From Planctomycetota bacterium (GTDB lineage: Bacteria; Planctomycetota; Phycisphaerae; Phycisphaerales; Phycisphaeraceae), in NCBI GenBank assembly GCA_016350165.1, contig CP066225.1, forward strand, positions 3,968,001 through 4,032,000: DNA of 64,000 nt, in the 5' to 3' direction. The translations under genes and the position numbers were made by a program. The notes beneath the pieces were generated by a model that saw nothing but the letters and a program-made list of their open reading frames with translations, had not been told where the DNA came from and did not search any database. Positions 9,155 to 17,724 of this stretch are shown in pieces. Numbering within the stretch: the first letter of the stretch is position 1; the number at the start of each line of letters is the position of its first letter.

Positions 9155-10186
9155 TTAGACGGTTGTGAGAGGCTCTTGGTCTTCAGCTTGAATACGATCT
9201 AGGCCTGCTTGTAGGAAGTCGTGCATTTCAGGTGCGGTTTTGATGTATTGGATGTCGCGCTTGAGGTTTGGCCAGGGTTGGAGGTGTGGGGAGTAACGTG
9301 ACATGCGAATGCGGATGGTGTTGGTGGCGATGCGCTCGTCACGCATTTCGAGCATGTTTTGGAAGTGTTTTATGACACATTTCATGCGATCGATGCGCGG
9401 GTAGGGTGTGGGGAGTTCGCCAGTTTCTAAATGATAGACGATGTCTCGGAAGAGCCAAGGTTGTCCCATTGCTCCGCGTGCAACCATGATGCCATCGCAA
9501 CCGGTTTGGTCTATCATGCGCTTAGCATCTTGTGGGGTTTTGATGTCGCCGTTGCCGATGATGGGGATGTCGTGATGTTGTTTGAGTGCTGCAACGGTTT
9601 CGGCGATTTGTGGGATGCGGACTGAGGGTTTAAATTTTTGTTCGGTGGTTCGGCCGTGGACGGTGATCATGGCGATGCCAACGTCGGCGAGTTGTGAGGG
9701 CAGGGTCGTGTGGATGAGTGAGTCATCGTCCCAGCCTAGACGGATCTTTGCGGTGACGGGGATATCGACGGATTTAACTATTTTTTCAGCGAGTTTGATG
9801 GTGTTTTGTGCATCGCAGAGAAGTTTTGATCCGCCGTTGCGTTTGGTGACTTTGTCGACGGGGCAACCCATGTTGATGTCGATGATGGTTGCGCCATGAG
9901 CTTGTGACCATTGTGCGGCTTGGGCCATGATGTCGGGGTTGGCGCCATAGAGTTGCATGCAGACAGGTTTGTCATGTGGGGATGTTGCGGCAAGCCAGAG
10001 AGATTTGTCGTTCTCGGAGAGGAGTGCTTGCGGGCAAAGCAGGTCGGTACATGTGAGTCCGACAGCGGCGTGGCCGTTGTAGCCGGGGACTGAGCGTACG
10101 ACGAGTCGGTAGGCGAGGTCAAAGTAGCCTGCGACTGGAGCGAGGAACGCGTTTGAGGGAAGTTGTACGTTGCCGACTTGGAGCAT
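9155..10186 (-). CDS. dus: tRNA-dihydrouridine synthase
   Basis: A 343-residue FMN-dependent enzyme that reduces uridines in the D-loop of tRNA. Visible family features are the N-terminal FLAPVAGYFD, CMQLYG, the catalytic loop NMGCPVDKVTKRNGGS with its active cysteine (about residue 108), TAKIRLGWDD, TVHGRTTEQ, and the FMN-phosphate loop IIGNGDIKT and GIMVARGAMGQPWLF. The order is closest to the DusB type, but the subgroup is uncertain. It converges with the redoxin gene with no gap. No Shine-Dalgarno is visible; a promoter sits directly at the start codon. Confidence 0.92.
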   Translation of the reverse strand: MLQVGNVQLPSNAFLAPVAGYFDLAYRLVVRSVPGYNGHAAVGLTCTDLLCPQALLSENDKSLWLAATSPHDKPVCMQLYGANPDIMAQAAQWSQAHGATIIDINMGCPVDKVTKRNGGSKLLCDAQNTIKLAEKIVKSVDIPVTAKIRLGWDDDSLIHTTLPSQLADVGIAMITVHGRTTEQKFKPSVRIPQIAETVAALKQHHDIPIIGNGDIKTPQDAKRMIDQTGCDGIMVARGAMGQPWLFRDIVYHLETGELPTPYPRIDRMKCVIKHFQNMLEMRDERIATNTIRIRMSRYSPHLQPWPNLKRDIQYIKTAPEMHDFLQAGLDRIQAEDQEPLTTV

Positions 10187-10192
10187 GGAGGG

Positions 10193-10220
10193 ATTTTAGA
10201 TGATTTATGGAGTGAAGCAA
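10193..10220 (-). promoter_or_regulatory. Promoter of the dus gene, probably leaderless
   Basis: On the minus strand TTGCTT (10215-10220), 16 bases, then TAAAAT (10193-10198). Only 6 bases separate the -10 box from the ATG, so the transcript should start at the start codon. Confidence 0.55.
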
Positions 10221-10362
10221 GGGGAAGGGGAGATTAGAGCAGTGGTGTGTGGGGAGAGATGTTGAGAAGTAGTAGAGGGGTGAGTGATGAACACAGCGAG
10301 CTTGTTTTGCTTGCTAGTGGCGTATAAACATATGTTGTGTGTTGAGTCAGTCTAATTGGTGA

Positions 10363-11520
10363 TTAGATGATGAGCGGAGTGATTGGATTTGAGGCATCGG
10401 TAAAGTCGGCTGTTGAGAGCTTGACGATGGATTGTTCTAGAGCGGCGAGTGCAGCGCCTTGGCAGACAGCTTCTTCTCCAAGCTTTGCGTACTGAATGTT
10501 AATAACACGATCAGGAACGGGGATGAGTTGTGCGGGAAGATTTTTGTTGAGGAAGTTGAGGAGTTGCTGATTTTTAAGGGGGAAGTTAGTGCCGAGGACG
10601 AATGCTTGTGGATCGAGAAGGTTTGAGATGATCGCGAGTGAAGTGAGTAATTGATCTGCGTAATCGAGGAGTGTGTCATCGAGTTGGCCGCTTGGGTCAG
10701 CGAGTGTGTCAAGATGATCCTGGGTGATGATCTTGTCGTATTTGGGGTAAAGTCTGTGATCAATTTCACCAGCAGCGTGGTTGAAGCCGGTTTGATGTTG
10801 GCCGTCGAGATGGATGGATGAGCCGTAACCTTCGAGTGAGAAGCCGTTGTTTTTGCGGATGATGCTAATCATGAGATAGATGAAGGAGTGAAGATCGCGT
10901 GCGGAGCCATGTGCATTTTCAGCGAGTGCCGCGGCATCGGCATCGTGGAGTGTGCAGATTGGTACATCTGGGAATTCGTTGCTGAGTTTTTCACGTAGTG
11001 GGTAGTTTGTGAGATTGAGGTCAGCGGATTTGAGTATGACACCTGTTTCAGGTTGAACGATGCCGGGCAGGCCGAAGCCGAGGCCGAGGAGCTTGCCGGG
11101 AGGGGCATCATATTCAGCAAGGAAGAGGTTCATCGTCTTGCGAAGAACTGTAGGGAGTTGTTCAATGTCATCGGGTATCGCGACAGATTTACGAGCGAGT
11201 GGTTGGCCTGCAGCGTTGTAATAGATGAGGGAGATATTGCCAGCGAAGACGGAGATGCCCGCAGCCCAGCCGAGTTCGTGGTTGATTTCGAGGAGGACTT
11301 GTTTTTGGCCAACGGTTTTGGATTGTCGTTTTCCTGAGGTGCGGAGAATGTTTTTATCGAGAAGTTCGCGCACGATGTATGAGAGAGTGGAGTTTTGGAG
11401 GCCGATCATTTGGGATAGCTGTCGCCGAGAGAGCTGGCCGTGGTGTTGTAGGAGTTTGATTGCGAGTGCACGATTGTGTGCAGCGGCGAGTTGTTGATTT
11501 GCTTTAGTGATCTTAGCCAT
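10363..11520 (-). CDS. ROK family transcriptional regulator (NagC/XylR type)
   Basis: A 385-residue protein with an N-terminal winged helix-turn-helix (about residues 18-75: LSRRQLSQMIGLQNSTLSYI) fused to a ROK kinase-like domain. LGLGFGLPGIV and the sugar-pocket region TLHDADAAALAEN follow the ROK pattern. The usual zinc-binding CxCGxxGC is absent; HAAGEIDHRLYP occupies that region. Such proteins usually sense a sugar or sugar phosphate and repress transport and catabolic genes. No sugar operon is adjacent here, so it may act elsewhere. A perfect TATAAT lies 7 nt before the ATG. Confidence 0.85.
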   Translation of the reverse strand: MAKITKANQQLAAAHNRALAIKLLQHHGQLSRRQLSQMIGLQNSTLSYIVRELLDKNILRTSGKRQSKTVGQKQVLLEINHELGWAAGISVFAGNISLIYYNAAGQPLARKSVAIPDDIEQLPTVLRKTMNLFLAEYDAPPGKLLGLGFGLPGIVQPETGVILKSADLNLTNYPLREKLSNEFPDVPICTLHDADAAALAENAHGSARDLHSFIYLMISIIRKNNGFSLEGYGSSIHLDGQHQTGFNHAAGEIDHRLYPKYDKIITQDHLDTLADPSGQLDDTLLDYADQLLTSLAIISNLLDPQAFVLGTNFPLKNQQLLNFLNKNLPAQLIPVPDRVINIQYAKLGEEAVCQGAALAALEQSIVKLSTADFTDASNPITPLII

Positions 11521-11527
11521 GGGTGAA

Positions 11528-11533
11528 ATTATA
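11528..11533 (-). promoter_or_regulatory. -10 box of the ROK regulator gene, probably leaderless
   Basis: Perfect TATAAT on the minus strand, 7 nt before the ATG and with no Shine-Dalgarno. TGTAAC at 17-bp spacing is a weak -35. Confidence 0.55.
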
Positions 11534-11586
11534 GGGGGTAATGTGTTGGTGTTACAGGTTCAGTTTTACAGAGGGTTGGCGGGCGG

Positions 11587-11619
11587 AAAAAAACGCTCAA
11601 TGCGTTTGCACTGAGCGTT
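11587..11619 (-). terminator. Rho-independent terminator of folC
   Basis: AACGCTCA (11592-11599) pairs with TGAGCGTT (11612-11619), followed on the minus strand by a run of T (A7 at 11587-11593 on plus). It lies 25 bases past the folC stop. Confidence 0.85.
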
Positions 11620-11643
11620 TGAATTATCAATGACCTATGTAGG

Positions 11644-13113
11644 TTATTTCTTTGCTTTTTTGTTGGCAAGGTCGAGGAAGAATTTGCGTGTTTCACCAGC
11701 GAGGTAGAAAGAGCCCGCGACGACGATTATGTCTTCACGAGAGACTGCACGAGAGGCAAGTCTTAGTGCATCTTCGAGTTTCGGAGCGCATTGGGCCATT
11801 TTACCAGAGAGCTCAGTAAAGTCTGACATGAGATCTTCAGCGTCGACAGCACGTGGATTGTGCTTGGCGCGAGTGAAGATGACTTTGTCAGCACCGAGTG
11901 CGACTTCCTGGAGCATGCCATTGACGTCTTTGTCCTGACCGCAGCCGAAGACGAGGACGAGTGAGTCGTATGCGATGTGAGCACCGAGTGCTTTAATGAG
12001 AGCTTTGATTGAAGCAGCGTTGTGTGCGCCGTCGATGATGACGCGAGGCATTGGGTGGACGACTTCCATGCGGCCAGCGAGTGAAGTTTTTTCGAGGCCT
12101 TCGATGACTTTGTCTTCGGGAAGATTGAAGCCGTGGTTCTTGAGTTTGTCGATCATTGCCAGAGCGAGGCCACAGTTAAGTGACTGATGTTCGCCTTGCA
12201 GTGGGACAGGGAGGTGTTCGAACTTTGAAGTTTCTGTGGTTACGCAAACACGTGTGTGTGGACCTAACTCACGGTTAGCTTCGAATCGGAATGAGAAGTC
12301 AATGTCTTCGCCGGTGAACTGAAGTGGTGTACCGGTTTCTTCAGCACATTGCTTAAGGACTTCGGTTACGTCTTCAGCTTGTGGGACAGAGACTGCAGGT
12401 GTATTTGGTTTGAACGTACCAGCTTTTTCCTTGGCAATATCAGTGAGTTCGTTGCCGAGGAGGTTGGTGTGGTCTTTAGAGATTTGTGTGATACCGTTGA
12501 CGAGTGTGTCACAAACGGTGGTGCAGTCAAGGCGACCTCCGAGACCGGTTTCGAGTACCACGATGTCGACGCATTCATCTGCAAAGTAGCAGAGTGCGGC
12601 AGCGGTCATGATTTCGAAGAAGGTAGGAAGGTCTTTGCCGAGTGCTTTTTCGACGGAAGCAATACGCTTGAAGATATCCGCACAGTCGGGGTATGAGATG
12701 AGATTGCCATCGATGGTGATACGTTCACGCAGGTCGATGAGGTGTGGTGAGGAATAGAGCCCGACGGTGTAGCCGCAGGATTGGAGCATGGAGGCGAGCA
12801 TGGCACAGGTTGAGCCCTTGCCCTTGGTTCCAGCAACCTGGACACACTGGAGCATCTCGTGTGGATTACCGAGCAGGTCGAGCAGCTTGCGCATGCGGTC
12901 GAGCTTGAATGTGTCCTCATTGTAATTAATGAGGCGCATTCGCTCGTAGTCGACGTGGTCATAGAGCCATCGCAGAGCGGTGGTGTAGTTGGTAATTTGA
13001 GATGCTGGAAGTACTTTGACGTTATTTGGGGCTTTAGAAGCGCCGGCAGCGGTACCCGTGGTCGCCTTCGCCGAGCGCGACGATTTTTTCTTCGAGGCAG
13101 TAGTCGTTGGCAT
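11644..13113 (-). CDS. folC: Folylpolyglutamate synthase / dihydrofolate synthase
   Basis: A 489-residue Mur-ligase-like ATP enzyme that adds glutamate to folates, and in many bacteria to dihydropteroate. The P-loop GTKGKGSTCAML is at about residue 95, LYSSPHLIDLRERI follows, then TGLGGRLDCT, and the C-terminal domain has IIDGAHNAASI and FGCGQDKD. It exceeds the usual ~420-430 residues because of a basic, low-complexity N-terminus of about 30 residues (SKKKSSRSAKATTG). This resembles the lysine-rich tails of two other proteins in this window. It is preceded by a good promoter only 9 bases from the ATG. Confidence 0.94.
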   Translation of the reverse strand: MPTTTASKKKSSRSAKATTGTAAGASKAPNNVKVLPASQITNYTTALRWLYDHVDYERMRLINYNEDTFKLDRMRKLLDLLGNPHEMLQCVQVAGTKGKGSTCAMLASMLQSCGYTVGLYSSPHLIDLRERITIDGNLISYPDCADIFKRIASVEKALGKDLPTFFEIMTAAALCYFADECVDIVVLETGLGGRLDCTTVCDTLVNGITQISKDHTNLLGNELTDIAKEKAGTFKPNTPAVSVPQAEDVTEVLKQCAEETGTPLQFTGEDIDFSFRFEANRELGPHTRVCVTTETSKFEHLPVPLQGEHQSLNCGLALAMIDKLKNHGFNLPEDKVIEGLEKTSLAGRMEVVHPMPRVIIDGAHNAASIKALIKALGAHIAYDSLVLVFGCGQDKDVNGMLQEVALGADKVIFTRAKHNPRAVDAEDLMSDFTELSGKMAQCAPKLEDALRLASRAVSREDIIVVAGSFYLAGETRKFFLDLANKKAKK

Positions 13114-13122
13114 AGTCGTGCC

Positions 13123-13151
13123 AGTGTAGCAGAACCTGTTGAAAACGTCAA
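13123..13151 (-). promoter_or_regulatory. Promoter of folC
   Basis: On the minus strand TTGACG (13146-13151), exactly 17 bases, then TACACT (13123-13128), with the ATG 9 nt beyond. This is a near-consensus housekeeping promoter with almost no 5' UTR. Confidence 0.7.
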
Positions 13152-13655
13152 ACTAGGGGTTGTAACTTATGCAAATATAAGGGTTTATGTGTATTTGTCG
13201 TAAATGTCTAACAGGTGCCTTTTTGGCAGTTTTTGATTACTCGAAATGGTTTAATTGTGGTTTATTAACTTCCGTGATAATAATTGCAGAAATGTTTTAA
13301 TATGCTGTATATGGAAGGGTTATAGAATAATTAGTGCAATGATTGATTGAAATGGGTAAGAAGATTCGATTGAAGTACAAGGCAGCAGTGGTTTGAATTC
13401 AAGAGCAATTGCTGATGAGAAAGAAAAACAGATTTTTGTGTTAATTCGGGGTGTTTTTACTAGTAAATAGGGTTTGTAGAGTTGTGTCGATGGTGTTTGG
13501 CTTTAAATAGTACTAATTTGATGTCGTAGGTTGTGATTGCTGTGTATGCGTGTTAATGTCAGATTGTCGCAATGTGCTGACAGCTCCTACGTTGGTGAGC
13601 ATGTTGCTGTAATTGAGAAACGCGAAACTAATCTTTATCCAAGAGAGATGGATCA
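13152..13655. other. AT-rich intergenic region between divergent folC and a PEP-CTERM gene
   Basis: About 500 bases with no convincing coding frame. A small TGCC-TTTTT-GGCA hairpin followed by T5 (13216-13233) could end a short transcript. The right end should contain the promoter of the PEP-CTERM gene, but no clear -35/-10 pair is visible. Nothing else was recognised. Confidence 0.4.
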
Positions 13656-14861
13656 ATGTTGAGAAATACCGGAAGTTTTTTGGGGTGTGCTGTTGTATTG
13701 GCTGTGGCGGGGCAGGCGAGTGGAGATATTGTGGAGGGTGCGTTTAGCGGGGCGTCGTTCTGGGTGGATGGCTCGAGCCAATTTGGCATGGGTAACAGCA
13801 CGGGTATAGCAGGGAGCGTGCAGTTTAATAGTGATGAGATATTTGGGAACGTTGCGAGTAACAATAAGAGTGTGATTTTGATTGGTGACTTTTTCACGCA
13901 GCCCGGGTTCGATTTTGATTTGAACATGGGGAGTTTGTCATTTAGTCGTGATCATATTTCACATAAAGAGTTGCAGAATTCCGCGACTTTGCAATTTGAT
14001 ATCGATGGAGATAAATGGTCGTTTGAAGGGCTGTTCGCTCAGTTGGATTTCAGTGCATCCGGCAAAGATTATCGTCTTGAACAGAGCGGATTTACTTGGG
14101 AGATCAAAGAGCGAAATCCAGATGGGTCGACGACGTTAAAGCCCACGTTGGTCTCGGGGTATTGGAATTACGGTGAACTGAACATTACGAATTTGAATAA
14201 GCCGAAGCCTGTCGCTGATGCCGGTGGTGATTATATATGGACCGCGAGTGACTTCTTTTTGAATCTTGATGGTTCGGGTTCAAATAGTCCTGATCCAGAT
14301 CCACTGCTTTATGTAAATGAATATAAGTGGACGGTGAATGGAAATGAATTTAGTGGCGTGAATCCGCAGCTTGGTTCGTTTGATGTTGGTTTTGCAAGTA
14401 CAACTGATTCTGTTGAAGTTTCACTAGCAGTGAAAGATTCGTTCGGCGTGTGGAGTGAGACAGATGACACCGCCACGATTAGTTATGAAAATACTGCACC
14501 AGTGATTGATTCGTTTGATGCAGTAAATACAGATGAAGGATTGTCACTTGACGTTGCATTTAGCGATGCTGATTTGAATGCAATATTTGGGTTCTTTTCA
14601 CCAGACTTTGAATCGCATGACATTGCGTTTTACTTCGGCGATGAATTATTGGGAGAAGGCGAATCAGTATTGCTAGATTTTGAAAAGCTTGCTGAAGTTT
14701 TTGGCGAGAGTAATGAGTATGACCTGAAGGTTGTCGTAACAGACGCTGCAGGCGAGAGCGTGAGTGATACGTTGTTGGTACCGATAGCTGTGCCTGAGCC
14801 AAGTGCTTTAGCGATAATGGGATTGGCTGGATTGGTTATGCTACGACGTAAACGTGCGTGA
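13656..14861 (+). CDS. PEP-CTERM secreted protein with PKD-like domain
   Basis: A 401-residue exported protein. The N-terminus (MLRNTGSFLGCAVVLAVAG) is a signal peptide ending near GQASGD. Residues about 180-290 resemble a PKD/Ig-like domain (VADAGGDYIWTASD, LDGSGSNSPDPDP), usual in extracellular proteins. The C-terminus is a canonical PEP-CTERM tail: VPEP, a hydrophobic helix (ALAIMGLAGLVML) and RRKRA. Such tails are recognised by an exosortase, which processes the protein at the membrane; no exosortase gene lies in this window. GAGAG eight bases before the ATG supports the start. Ligand or role is unknown. Confidence 0.85.
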   Translation: MLRNTGSFLGCAVVLAVAGQASGDIVEGAFSGASFWVDGSSQFGMGNSTGIAGSVQFNSDEIFGNVASNNKSVILIGDFFTQPGFDFDLNMGSLSFSRDHISHKELQNSATLQFDIDGDKWSFEGLFAQLDFSASGKDYRLEQSGFTWEIKERNPDGSTTLKPTLVSGYWNYGELNITNLNKPKPVADAGGDYIWTASDFFLNLDGSGSNSPDPDPLLYVNEYKWTVNGNEFSGVNPQLGSFDVGFASTTDSVEVSLAVKDSFGVWSETDDTATISYENTAPVIDSFDAVNTDEGLSLDVAFSDADLNAIFGFFSPDFESHDIAFYFGDELLGEGESVLLDFEKLAEVFGESNEYDLKVVVTDAAGESVSDTLLVPIAVPEPSALAIMGLAGLVMLRRKRA

Positions 14862-14891
14862 AGTTGATGATCGATTATTGGTAAAATAAAA

Positions 14892-14918
14892 AAGCTGCTC
14901 AAAGGTGAGCAGCTTTTT
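14892..14918. terminator. Bidirectional terminator between two PEP-CTERM genes
   Basis: AAGCTGCTC (14892-14900) pairs perfectly with GAGCAGCTT (14907-14915) around AAAGGT. There is an A-run on the left and T5 on the right, so it can end both the plus-strand PKD gene and the minus-strand LRR gene. Confidence 0.85.
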
Positions 14919-14943
14919 GTTTGGTATTAAAATTATAGTAGTT

Positions 14944-16059
14944 TTATGCGGTTTTACGCTTACGGCGAGTGAATGCTAGAGGGCTTAGTGATGTGAGTAA
15001 GAGTAAGGCTGTGGATGGTTCGGGGATGATGAGGGTGTGACCATCGCGATGGCCCCATCCTGAGAGGTAGCCTTGTGTATCAGCGCTGAGTGAATCCCAT
15101 GTGCCAGTGAGGTTGAGGGTGGACATTGGGTCAATGTCGTTTGCATCGAACAAACTGAGTAGCAGGAATTCATCAAGGTTGATTGCATTCTGGACTGACA
15201 GGGTGAGATCGGAACCTTGTTCGATTGCATCTGCGAGATTCGAGAAATCACTGATGTTTGCGAAGTCAATTTCGTCAAGGATGATTTCTTGCAATATCGT
15301 CTCGTTTGCTAAATCATAGAAAATTTCACTAAATGACATTTGTGACAATAACGCGCGTGTGAGGGTGACGGTTGATATGTCGTTGTCTTCTATCTGTATA
15401 TACTCCAAATTTGCTAGCGAAGCATCAGTTAAATTCAGATTCGTAATCTCATTGCCCCATATGCTCAGTCTTATGAGCTTGTCGAGGTTTGCAAAGGCTT
15501 CATCTTCAATTGTGCTGATTTGGTTTGCGTACAAAAATAACCGAGTCAGATTGTCAGCTCCCTGGAATGCATTACTTTCGAGGGTCGTTATCTTGTTGTA
15601 AGCTATGTTTGCATAGTCGAGTTTGTCGAGGCCGTTGAATACACCTGCTTGGAGCCTCGCGAGGTGGGACTGATATAATCCCAAACGGTCAAGATTGCTA
15701 AGTCCATTAAAAGCATCTGTTTGGATGCTGGTCAGATCAAAGTTTCGGCTGAGGTCGAGTTCTTCGAGATTTTCAAGGTTGCTGAATGTATTGGGGGCAA
15801 TTGTGGTTAAATCATTGTCGGCAAGTGATAGTTCTGTAGCGTCTGTGAATTCATTTACGCCATCCAAATCCTGAATCCCTAAATCACCGAAATCTACAAC
15901 AGCATTATCTTTTTGAGTCGCAAAATTAGCATGCTCATTCACGTCTAGCAGGTCATCACCGTCGAGGTCGATAGCGTAAAGACTGGAGGAGCACAGGAGT
16001 AAGGCTGTTAAAGCAGGCAAGCTGGTTCGTTTGGTGAAACTTCTAAAAGTTATGGACAT
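14944..16059 (-). CDS. Leucine-rich repeat PEP-CTERM protein
   Basis: A 371-residue exported protein. The start at 16059 is preferred because GGGAG lies 5-6 bases upstream and it opens a signal peptide (SLPALTALLLCSSSLYA); an ATG directly before it and one further upstream are alternatives. After a DxDGDxLxD calcium-type motif (DLDGDDLLDVNE), about seven leucine-rich repeats of ~24 residues follow (NLENLEELDLSRN, GLDKLDYANIAYN, GADNLTRLFLYAN, NLDKLIRLSIWGN). The C-terminus is IPEP, a hydrophobic helix and RRKRKTA, a PEP-CTERM tail. Likely surface protein for binding another protein; partner unknown. Confidence 0.82.
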   Translation of the reverse strand: MSITFRSFTKRTSLPALTALLLCSSSLYAIDLDGDDLLDVNEHANFATQKDNAVVDFGDLGIQDLDGVNEFTDATELSLADNDLTTIAPNTFSNLENLEELDLSRNFDLTSIQTDAFNGLSNLDRLGLYQSHLARLQAGVFNGLDKLDYANIAYNKITTLESNAFQGADNLTRLFLYANQISTIEDEAFANLDKLIRLSIWGNEITNLNLTDASLANLEYIQIEDNDISTVTLTRALLSQMSFSEIFYDLANETILQEIILDEIDFANISDFSNLADAIEQGSDLTLSVQNAINLDEFLLLSLFDANDIDPMSTLNLTGTWDSLSADTQGYLSGWGHRDGHTLIIPEPSTALLLLTSLSPLAFTRRKRKTA

Positions 16060-16281
16060 CATTTCTCCCTTCGTACAATTGAAAATGTTGTTTTCACATA
16101 ACAACATATGTTTACGCAACAATACTTGATATATACAAGGCACCATTCAGGGCTATACGAATTAGCACCTGATGAATTTTCACGTTGCGGTACATATATA
16201 TACGTAAAAACTGCTCGCTATAGGACAGCCCATGTTTTTTGCGAGATGTTTAATAGCAGGCATAGAAATGACATCACTACA

Positions 16282-17607
16282 CTACAGGGAGGGAGCGATT
16301 TTTTTCATGTTGCCCATGTAGGGGCGGAGGCATTCGGGAACGGTGATCGAGCCATCTTCGTTTTGGTACATCTCCATGACTGGGATCAAGATGCGTGGCG
16401 ATGCGATGACGGTGTTGTTAAGTGTGTGGCAAATTTGGACTTTGCCTTCTGCGTCACGGTAGCGAAGGTTGAGGCGACGAGCTTGGAAATTGTAGAAGCG
16501 TGATGCGGAGTGTGTTTCGCCGTAGGATTCGCGTGATGGCATCCATGTTTCGATGTCGTACTTAGCGACTTGGCCCATGCCGAGGTCACCTGAGCAGACG
16601 TAGACGACACGGTATGGGAGGCCGAGGCGTTGAAGGATTTCTTCAGAGTTCTGAAGGATTTCGTCGTGGAACTTCTTGGAAGTTTCTTCATCGTTTTCGC
16701 AGATGACAACTTGTTCGACTTTATCGAATTGGTGGATGCGATAGAGACCGTGGGTGTCCTTGCCATAGGTGCCGGCTTCGCGGCGGAAGCAAGTGGACAT
16801 TGCAACGGTCTTGAGCGGCAGATCTTTGTGATCGAGGATCTCATCCATGTGATAAGCGGTGAGCGAAACTTCTGAGGTGCCGACGAGGAAGGCGGTTGGA
16901 TCTTCCTCTTTCATCTCGTAAGCCTGGTCACGACCTGCGGGGAGGTAGCCGGTGCCTTCCATTGCGTGCTCACGAACGAGCAGCGGAACGTTTTGCGGCT
17001 CGAAACCCTTTTCGAAAACCATCATGTCATAGGCTAAACGCAAGATGGCTTGGTGGAGTAGGGCACCTGCACCGGTGAGATAGTATGAACGTGAGCCAGC
17101 GATTTTGACGCCGCGTTCAACGTCGATCATGCCGAGTTCTTGGCCGAGGGCGACATGGTCTTTTGGCTCGAAGTCGAAGGTTGGGATCTCGCCAACCTTG
17201 CGAAGTTCAACGTTTTCCGCATCGTCTTTGCCGAGTGGAACGTCGTCAGCTTGTGGCTGCGGTACTCGGAGAAGCAAGTCCTTACGCTCAGGCTCGATGG
17301 CTTGGATACGCTCAGTGAGTTCTTGCTCTTGGTTTTTAATTTCGGATGGGCGAGCTTGCAGGTCCTTCATTTGCTTTTGAAGGTCAGCTTTCTCGTCATC
17401 GGAAGCTTTTTTCATGCGGCCAGCGATTTGGCCGATCTGCTTGCCGATCTGGTTCTTTTCAGCAGTGAGGTGCTGCTGCTTGGAGAAAAGCTCGCGATAT
17501 TCGTCGTCAAGCTTGATCAGCGCGTCGATATCGACGCCGATGTGCTTGTCGGTGGCGGCTTTGCGGAATTTGTCAGGATTCGAACGGAATTCTTTGATAT
17601 CGATCAT
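16282..17607 (-). CDS. serS: Seryl-tRNA synthetase
   Basis: Charges tRNA(Ser) with serine; 441 residues. The first ~110 residues form the antiparallel coiled coil that grips the long variable arm of tRNA(Ser) (charged heptads such as ELFSKQQHLTAEKNQIGKQ). The class II core shows motif 2 (CFRREAGTYGKDTHGLYR), the serine pocket VGTSEVSL and motif 3 (PECLRPYMG). MIDIKEFRSNPD is a typical SerS N-terminus. No Shine-Dalgarno is visible, and a TAAAAT lies 9 nt before the start. Confidence 0.97.
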   Translation of the reverse strand: MIDIKEFRSNPDKFRKAATDKHIGVDIDALIKLDDEYRELFSKQQHLTAEKNQIGKQIGQIAGRMKKASDDEKADLQKQMKDLQARPSEIKNQEQELTERIQAIEPERKDLLLRVPQPQADDVPLGKDDAENVELRKVGEIPTFDFEPKDHVALGQELGMIDVERGVKIAGSRSYYLTGAGALLHQAILRLAYDMMVFEKGFEPQNVPLLVREHAMEGTGYLPAGRDQAYEMKEEDPTAFLVGTSEVSLTAYHMDEILDHKDLPLKTVAMSTCFRREAGTYGKDTHGLYRIHQFDKVEQVVICENDEETSKKFHDEILQNSEEILQRLGLPYRVVYVCSGDLGMGQVAKYDIETWMPSRESYGETHSASRFYNFQARRLNLRYRDAEGKVQICHTLNNTVIASPRILIPVMEMYQNEDGSITVPECLRPYMGNMKKIAPSL

Positions 17608-17616
17608 AGTGAAGGG

Positions 17617-17622
17617 ATTTTA
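17617..17622 (-). promoter_or_regulatory. Probable -10 box of serS
   Basis: TAAAAT on the minus strand, 9 nt before the ATG. No convincing -35. It would give an almost leaderless transcript. Confidence 0.4.
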
Positions 17623-17724
17623 ACCGGTATCGAGGCGAGGGGCGAGTTGGCGAGATGGAGCTATGGACGAGGGGGAGACGCGGGAAGACGGGAGAGGGTG
17701 GTGAGGGGTGAGGGTGTGGTGCGG

